From Streptomyces bottropensis ATCC 25435 (GTDB lineage Bacteria > Actinomycetota > Actinomycetes > Streptomycetales > Streptomycetaceae): a stretch of 64,000 bases of DNA. A program made the position numbers and the translations under genes. Below, piece by piece: positions 60,420 through 64,000 of the stretch (its first letter is position 1; each line of letters opens with the position of its first letter). The DNA lies in contig NZ_KB911581.1 of the NCBI RefSeq assembly GCF_000383595.1, forward strand, positions 3,168,265-3,232,264, in the 5' to 3' direction. The notes beneath the pieces were generated by a model. The model did not search any database, was not told the DNA's origin, and saw only the letters and a list, made by a program, of their open reading frames with translations.

Positions 60420-60452
60420 GAGGGGCGCGCATCCATTCGGGTGCGCGCCCTC
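60420..60452 (+). terminator. Terminator of the fabG-fabI operon
   Basis: GAGGGGCGCGCATCC and GGGTGCGCGCCCTC pair over 14 bp with one bulge and one G-U, loop ATTC. It starts 29 bases after the stop codon. Confidence 0.7.
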
Positions 60453-60571
60453 GCCGTACTCCTCTTCGCGGGGACGATCACTCGTTCGGCTCATCCGGCG
60501 GGGCGCCGGGGCCCTGCGCCGCGCACGCTGGACGTACACCGCTCAGCCGCTCGGCCTGAGGAGGTCCCCTT

Positions 60572-60922
60572 GTGCGCGTCTTCCGCAGCATCGCCCCAGC
60601 GGTCCTCGCCCTCGCCCTGGCCCTCGTCCCCGCGCTGCCGTCCGACGCGAACACGGCCGACGCGCATCCGGCCGACCGGCCCGACCCCTTCGGAGCGGCC
60701 TGCCGCAGCACCGTCACCGGCTCCCGGGTGATCGCGCACTGCTACAACCCCTATGTGGCCGTCGACCGCGTCCGGCTGCACATCGAGTGCGCGCGGTGGT
60801 GGGACATCGACAGCGACAGTGCCGCGGTCGCGGCGGGACCGGCGCAGACGGTACGGCTCGCCGGGCGCTGCTGGAAGGAAGTCCGCTCGGTGTGGTTCAG
60901 CCACCAGCGGGTGGAGGGCTGA
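60572..60922 (+). CDS. Small secreted protein, unknown function
   Basis: 116 residues. A Sec signal peptide (SIAPAVLALALALVPALPSD, cut near residue 25-30) leads to a mature part with four Cys (AACRST, AHCYN, IECAR, GRCWK), likely two disulfides. No family recognised. GTG 60572 has GAGGAGG 7 bases before. Its last 26 bases overlap the end of the convergent regulator gene. Confidence 0.7.
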   Translation: MRVFRSIAPAVLALALALVPALPSDANTADAHPADRPDPFGAACRSTVTGSRVIAHCYNPYVAVDRVRLHIECARWWDIDSDSAAVAAGPAQTVRLAGRCWKEVRSVWFSHQRVEG

Positions 60923-61592
60923 CCCGGCCCGGGCGGCAGTGGAAGGGGTAGCCGGCCGCCTCCGCCGCCGCGGTGCCGGCGTCGCCCGCGCGGATCGCGT
61001 CCACCAGGCGGGCGTGGTCCATGTACGTCTCCGGGGTCAGCTCCTCGCCCACGTCGCCGCGCAGCCAGTCCCGCAACACCTCGCCCAGGTCCGCGTAGAC
61101 CGCCGTGACGACGTCGTTGTGGGACGCGGCCACGACCGCCATGTGGAAGGTCGCGTCGGCGGTCACGAAGGCCTCCGTGTCGCCCGACGACCATGCCTCC
61201 TCACGGCGGGCGAGAAGCGCGTCCAGCTGCTTGAGGTCCTTGTCCGTGCGCCGCTCGGCGGCCAGCTTGGCGGCGTTCGACTCCAGGGCGGAGCGCAGCT
61301 CGGCGATGTGGGTCGGGTCGGCGTCCGCGAAGCGGCGGTGCATCACGCCCGCGAGTTCGCTGGTCGCGACGACATAGGTGCCGGAGCCCTGACGGATGTC
61401 CAGCAGGCCGTTGTGGGCGAGCGCGCGGACGGCCTCGCGGACCGTGTTCCGGGCGACGCCCAGCTCCTCGACCAGTTCGGGCTCGGTGGGGATGCGGGAG
61501 CCGACCGGCCACTCGCCCGAGGTGATCTGGTTCCGCAGGGCGGCGATGACCTGCTCGGACAGCGCCGATCGGCGGGGATGGCTCAGCGGCAT
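60897..61592 (-). CDS. GntR-family regulator, FCD (FadR-type) subgroup
   Basis: 231 residues. N-terminal winged helix: RSALSEQVIAALRNQITSGE, GSRIPTEPELVEELGVARNTVREAVRALAHNGLLDIRQGSGTYV. From residue 75 an FCD effector domain with metal-binding Asp/His positions (DATFHMAVVAASHNDVV). Divergent from the MFS transporter at 61675, with an operator-like palindrome in between, so it probably controls that transporter in response to a small organic acid. Confidence 0.92.
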   Translation of the reverse strand: MPLSHPRRSALSEQVIAALRNQITSGEWPVGSRIPTEPELVEELGVARNTVREAVRALAHNGLLDIRQGSGTYVVATSELAGVMHRRFADADPTHIAELRSALESNAAKLAAERRTDKDLKQLDALLARREEAWSSGDTEAFVTADATFHMAVVAASHNDVVTAVYADLGEVLRDWLRGDVGEELTPETYMDHARLVDAIRAGDAGTAAAEAAGYPFHCRPGRVSPPPAGG

Positions 61593-61636
61593 GGCACACC
61601 TTCGCATGTGCGGGCCGACCGGGAGCGGCCGGGCCC

Positions 61637-61667
61637 TGGACAACCAATCATCCTATGATTCTATGAT
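61637..61667. promoter_or_regulatory. Divergent promoter and candidate operator of the regulator/MFS pair
   Basis: AATCATCCTATGATT (61646-61660) has perfect 6-base arms. A rightward -35 TGGACA (61637-61642) and -10 TATGAT (61662-61667) flank it. On the other strand TAGGAT (61655-61650) is a Streptomyces-type -10 for the regulator. CTATGAT occurs twice in direct repeat. A regulator bound here would block both promoters. Confidence 0.6.
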
Positions 61668-61674
61668 GGGTGTC

Positions 61675-63024
61675 ATGGTGAGCGAGGAGACTTCGACGTC
61701 GGCGTCGACACGTGGACGGACGATGTCCGTGCGTTCCGTGCGTTCCGTGGGTTCCGTGGGTTCCGTACGTTCTGCGGGTTCCGTTGGTCCCGCGCCCGGA
61801 GGGTTCGCGTCCGGACGCCCGGCGCGGGGCACGCGCGCGTGGACGACGCGACTGGTCGTCGTGGGCATCGTCCTCACGGCCCTCAACCTCCGCCCCGCCA
61901 TCACCAGCCTCGGCGCCCTGCTCGAAGAGGTGCGCGCCGGGCTCGGCATGAGCGGCAGCGTCGCCGGACTGCTCACCTCCGTGCCGCCGCTCTGCTTCGC
62001 CGCCTTCGGCGTCATGGCACCCCGTCTCGCCCGCCGGTTCGGCCCGGCCGCCGTCGTCTGCGCCGGCATGGCCGCGATCGCCGGCGGGCTGCTGCTGCGG
62101 CCGTACGCCGGCGGTACGGCCGGATTCGTGGCCGCGAGCGCCCTCGCCCTGATGGGCATCGCCGTCAGCAACGTCCTGATGCCGGTCATCGTCAAGCGCT
62201 GGTTCCCGGACCGGGTCGGCTCCATGACGGGCCTCTACTCCATGGCCCTCGCCCTCGGCACCGCGTCCGCCGCGGCCGTCACCGTGCCCATGACGGCGGC
62301 CCTGGGCGGGAGTTGGCAGACCGGGCTCGCGGTGTGGGCGGGCCTCGCGGCGGCGGCCGTGCTGCCCTGGCTGCCCTTCGTCCGGGACCGCGCCCCGCGC
62401 TCGGCCGGGCCGGCTCCCGCGCGTGAGGAGGAGCCCGCCCCGAGGATCACCCGGAGCCGTACGGCCTGGGCGCTCGCCGTGTTCTTCGGGCTCCAGGCGA
62501 CCGCCGCCTACATCACGATGGGGTGGATGGCCCAGATCTTCCGGGACGCGGGGCTCCCGGCCGGCCGGGCGGGGCTGCTGCTGGCGGTCACGATGGTGAT
62601 GGGCGTACCGCTGGCCTTCGTGATCCCCCGGCTCGCCACCCGGCTGCCCCGCCAGGGCCCCATCGTGATCGTCCTGGGCGTCTGCGGGCTCCTCGGATAC
62701 GGCGGGCTCTACGCCGCCCCGGCCGAGGGCGCCTGGGCCTGGGCGGTGCTGATCGGCATCGCCAACTGCTCCTTCCCGCTGGCGCTCACCATGGTCGGCA
62801 TGCGGGCCAGGACCGGAGCGGGCGTGGCCAGGCTGTCCGCCTTCGCGCAGAGCACGGGGTACCTGATCTCGATCCCCGGCCCACTCCTCGTGGGCGTCCT
62901 CTACCAGCACAGCGGCGGCTGGGGCCTGCCCCTCGGCCTCATGGCCGCCCTCATGCTGCCGCAGATGGCGGTGGGCGTCCTGGCGGGCCGGGACCGGGTC
63001 GTCGAGGACGAGGCGGCCCGCTGA
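61675..63024 (+). CDS. MFS transporter, CynX/NimT (cyanate) family
   Basis: 449 residues with 12 membrane helices. Conserved core: LVVVGIVLTALNLRPAITSLG at the first helix, VAGLLTSVPPLCFAAFGVMAP and MGIAVSNVLMPVIVKRWFPDR. Family members are CynX (cyanate) and NimT (nitroimidazole); substrate here unknown. ATG 61675 is nearly at the predicted transcription start, so it may be leaderless. Residues about 15-40 are V-R/G-S repeats made by a 9-base tandem repeat; a start at ATG 61723 is also possible. Confidence 0.88.
   Translation: MVSEETSTSASTRGRTMSVRSVRSVGSVGSVRSAGSVGPAPGGFASGRPARGTRAWTTRLVVVGIVLTALNLRPAITSLGALLEEVRAGLGMSGSVAGLLTSVPPLCFAAFGVMAPRLARRFGPAAVVCAGMAAIAGGLLLRPYAGGTAGFVAASALALMGIAVSNVLMPVIVKRWFPDRVGSMTGLYSMALALGTASAAAVTVPMTAALGGSWQTGLAVWAGLAAAAVLPWLPFVRDRAPRSAGPAPAREEEPAPRITRSRTAWALAVFFGLQATAAYITMGWMAQIFRDAGLPAGRAGLLLAVTMVMGVPLAFVIPRLATRLPRQGPIVIVLGVCGLLGYGGLYAAPAEGAWAWAVLIGIANCSFPLALTMVGMRARTGAGVARLSAFAQSTGYLISIPGPLLVGVLYQHSGGWGLPLGLMAALMLPQMAVGVLAGRDRVVEDEAAR
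61727..61790 (+). repeat. 9-base tandem repeat encoding V-[RG]-S tripeptides
   Basis: About seven units of the type TGCGTTCCG / TGGGTTCCG in frame at the N-terminus of the MFS transporter. Nearly the same 9-mer is found, on the other coding strand, at the end of the chelatase gene (13855-13905). Confidence 0.75.
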
Positions 63025-63096
63025 CCCGGCCCCCGGGCCGGCCCCGGCAGGGGCCCCGGCGACTCCGGCAGGGGGTGGGGGTGCGAGACTGGCAGC

Positions 63097-63213
63097 ATGC
63101 CAGTGCTCGACCCGAACCCCCAGAACGGCCAGAAGAAGATGCTCCTGGTCTTCGGCTCGTTCCTCGCCATCTTCGTCGTCATCGGGATCATCGCGGCCAT
63201 CGCGTCACCGTGA
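63097..63213 (+). CDS. SGM_5486-type transporter-associated small membrane protein
   Basis: 38 residues: a polar start (MPVLDPNPQNGQKK) and one membrane helix (FGSFLAIFVVIGIIAAIA). This matches the SGM_5486 family of tiny proteins encoded just after CynX/NimT-type MFS transporters in Streptomyces. It lies 72 bases after the transporter and likely associates with it. Confidence 0.85.
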   Translation: MPVLDPNPQNGQKKMLLVFGSFLAIFVVIGIIAAIASP

Positions 63214-63392
63214 CCCCGCCGGGGGGTGGGGAAAACCCCCCGTCCCCTAGGGGGTCGGTCTCAGGGTGAAGTGGGTGGATCACCGGATGGGCCGGGGCGC
63301 CCGCAGTCCGTAAGTTCGAGATGTGGCCGCAGGGGACCCGCGAGGGCCCACGGAGGACCGGGCCACGAGGACTCTCGGACCACGGAGGCGGC

Positions 63393-63611
63393 ATGTCGGC
63401 CCGTACACACACCCGGCCCCACCCGGCGGCACCCGCGGCCGGTGCCGGCATCCGGCTGCCCTGGTGGGCGGTCGCCCTGCCGGCGCTCGGCTTCGTCACC
63501 CTCCTGCTGCTGATCCTCGACCCCGCTCAGGCCCAGGCGGCCGGCGGAGATCCCGCGATCTCCCGCCTGCTGGAGCTCATACGGCAGGCGCTGGCGGGCC
63601 ACGCGCAGTGA
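63393..63611 (+). CDS. Small membrane protein, unknown
   Basis: 72 residues: a Pro/His-rich start, one membrane helix (WWAVALPALGFVTLLLLIL) and a short C-terminal amphipathic helix (AISRLLELIRQALAGH). GGAGG is 5 bases before the ATG. No family recognised. The gap before it (63214-63392) has G- and C-runs around 63225-63255 that may fold as a terminator, but no clean hairpin. Confidence 0.65.
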   Translation: MSARTHTRPHPAAPAAGAGIRLPWWAVALPALGFVTLLLLILDPAQAQAAGGDPAISRLLELIRQALAGHAQ

Positions 63612-63708
63612 CGAGTGACCAGCCCATCGGAAGCACATGTACGGGTGCCGGGTACCCGCACTTCAACTCCCAGCGCCCCATGGCCTGTTTCGTGCGAAGC
63701 TGGGACTC

Positions 63709-64000
63709 ATGAGCGTCGCAGAACCCCGCAGGATCATCCTCTTCCGGCATGCGAAGGCCGACTGGCCGCAGGTCTCCGACCACGAGCGGCCGCTCGCCGA
63801 CCGGGGCCGCATGGACGCCGCCGTCGCCGGGCGCAAGCTGGCCGACTCCGGTATCCCTCTCGACCTTGCCCTCTGCTCCACCGCCGTCAGGACCCGCGAG
63901 ACCTGGAAGCTGGCCGTCCACGAACTGCCCGAGCGGCCGAAAACGGTCTATGAGGAGCGGATCTACGAGGCCTCGCCCGGCGAGCTGATCGCCCTGCTCA
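63709..64000 (+). CDS. sixA: Phosphohistidine phosphatase SixA-like (partial, N-terminal)
   Basis: Histidine-phosphatase superfamily; the first 97 residues are in the window. The catalytic RHAKADWP (His near residue 14), HERPLADRG and LCSTAVRTRET (second Arg site) match SixA, which removes phosphate from phosphohistidine in HPt proteins. The frame is open to the window end. ATG 63709 has GGGA upstream only. Confidence 0.88.
   Translation, partial: MSVAEPRRIILFRHAKADWPQVSDHERPLADRGRMDAAVAGRKLADSGIPLDLALCSTAVRTRETWKLAVHELPERPKTVYEERIYEASPGELIALL

Noticed and set aside
1..64000. tRNA, rRNA, tmRNA, prophage, insertion sequence or attachment site
   Set aside because: I looked for cloverleaf-like stems, transposase or integrase motifs and terminal repeats and found none I could support.

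Overview
The window is a high-GC, gene-dense stretch of a Streptomyces chromosome. The codon use, frequent GTG starts, GAGGAG-type ribosome sites and four-base start/stop overlaps all fit. Gene order also fits: ectABCD, a cobalamin block, a PhoP-controlled Pit phosphate transporter, an ABC-F gene, the nucleoid protein gbn, and further right tyrS, tldD/pmbA, fabG and inhA match the order I remember for the SCO1867-SCO1810 side of the S. coelicolor chromosome. I see no tRNA, rRNA, CRISPR array, IS element, prophage or secondary-metabolite cluster. The region reads as vertically inherited core.

Layout. 1-2902 (minus): ectoine and 5-hydroxyectoine biosynthesis, ectA-B-C-D, with ectD cut by the window edge. 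3257-8190: a class V aminotransferase, then a rightward amino-acid ABC uptake operon (lipoprotein, permease, ATPase) and an amidohydrolase. 8230-18726: cobalamin genes, nearly all on the minus strand (cobC, cbiX-like chelatase, cobE/cbiG-like gene, cobB, cobO, ChlI/ChlD-type chelatase, cobQ, cobD), with a ZIP metal transporter embedded on the plus strand. A canonical cobalamin riboswitch at 18623-18726 heads the cobD operon; between it and cobD lies an unannotated 22-codon Cys-rich reading frame. 18943-28562: membrane protein, pit pair with a PHO box, aldolase, hydrolase, HEAT-like protein, VOC protein, ABC-F ATPase with a 7-residue leader peptide, gbn, enoyl-CoA hydratase. 28630-31849: Asp23/AmaP envelope-stress cluster. 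31908-37040 (minus): SDR, GH15 enzyme, and an overlapping trio of membrane protein, sigma factor and sodium/solute symporter. 37208-39859: DUF3311, cstA, YbdD. 40063-47746: hypothetical protein, SURF1, zinc-ribbon protein, exonuclease, sterol-desaturase-like protein, YhhN, CopD, CoA-transferase. 47860-53821: secreted subtilase, DUF485-actP acetate transport, moaA, small proteins. 54067-64000: GlsB-like protein, tyrS, pmbA-tldD, fabG-inhA, FCD regulator with divergent MFS transporter, small membrane proteins, and the start of sixA.

How it works together. Three themes stand out: osmoprotection (ectoines), cobalamin synthesis under riboswitch control, and uptake of small carboxylates and amino acids (cstA, actP, symporter, ABC system). 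The most interesting non-genic signals are the riboswitch-linked Cys-rich leader peptide translationally joined to cobD, a 14-bp perfect palindrome over the SURF1 start, the MAILLAH leader before the ABC-F gene, a B12-box-like motif before the ZIP transporter, a GATC cluster before gbn, and the absence of cobN beside its chelatase partner. All calls are from reading the sequence; no database search was run.
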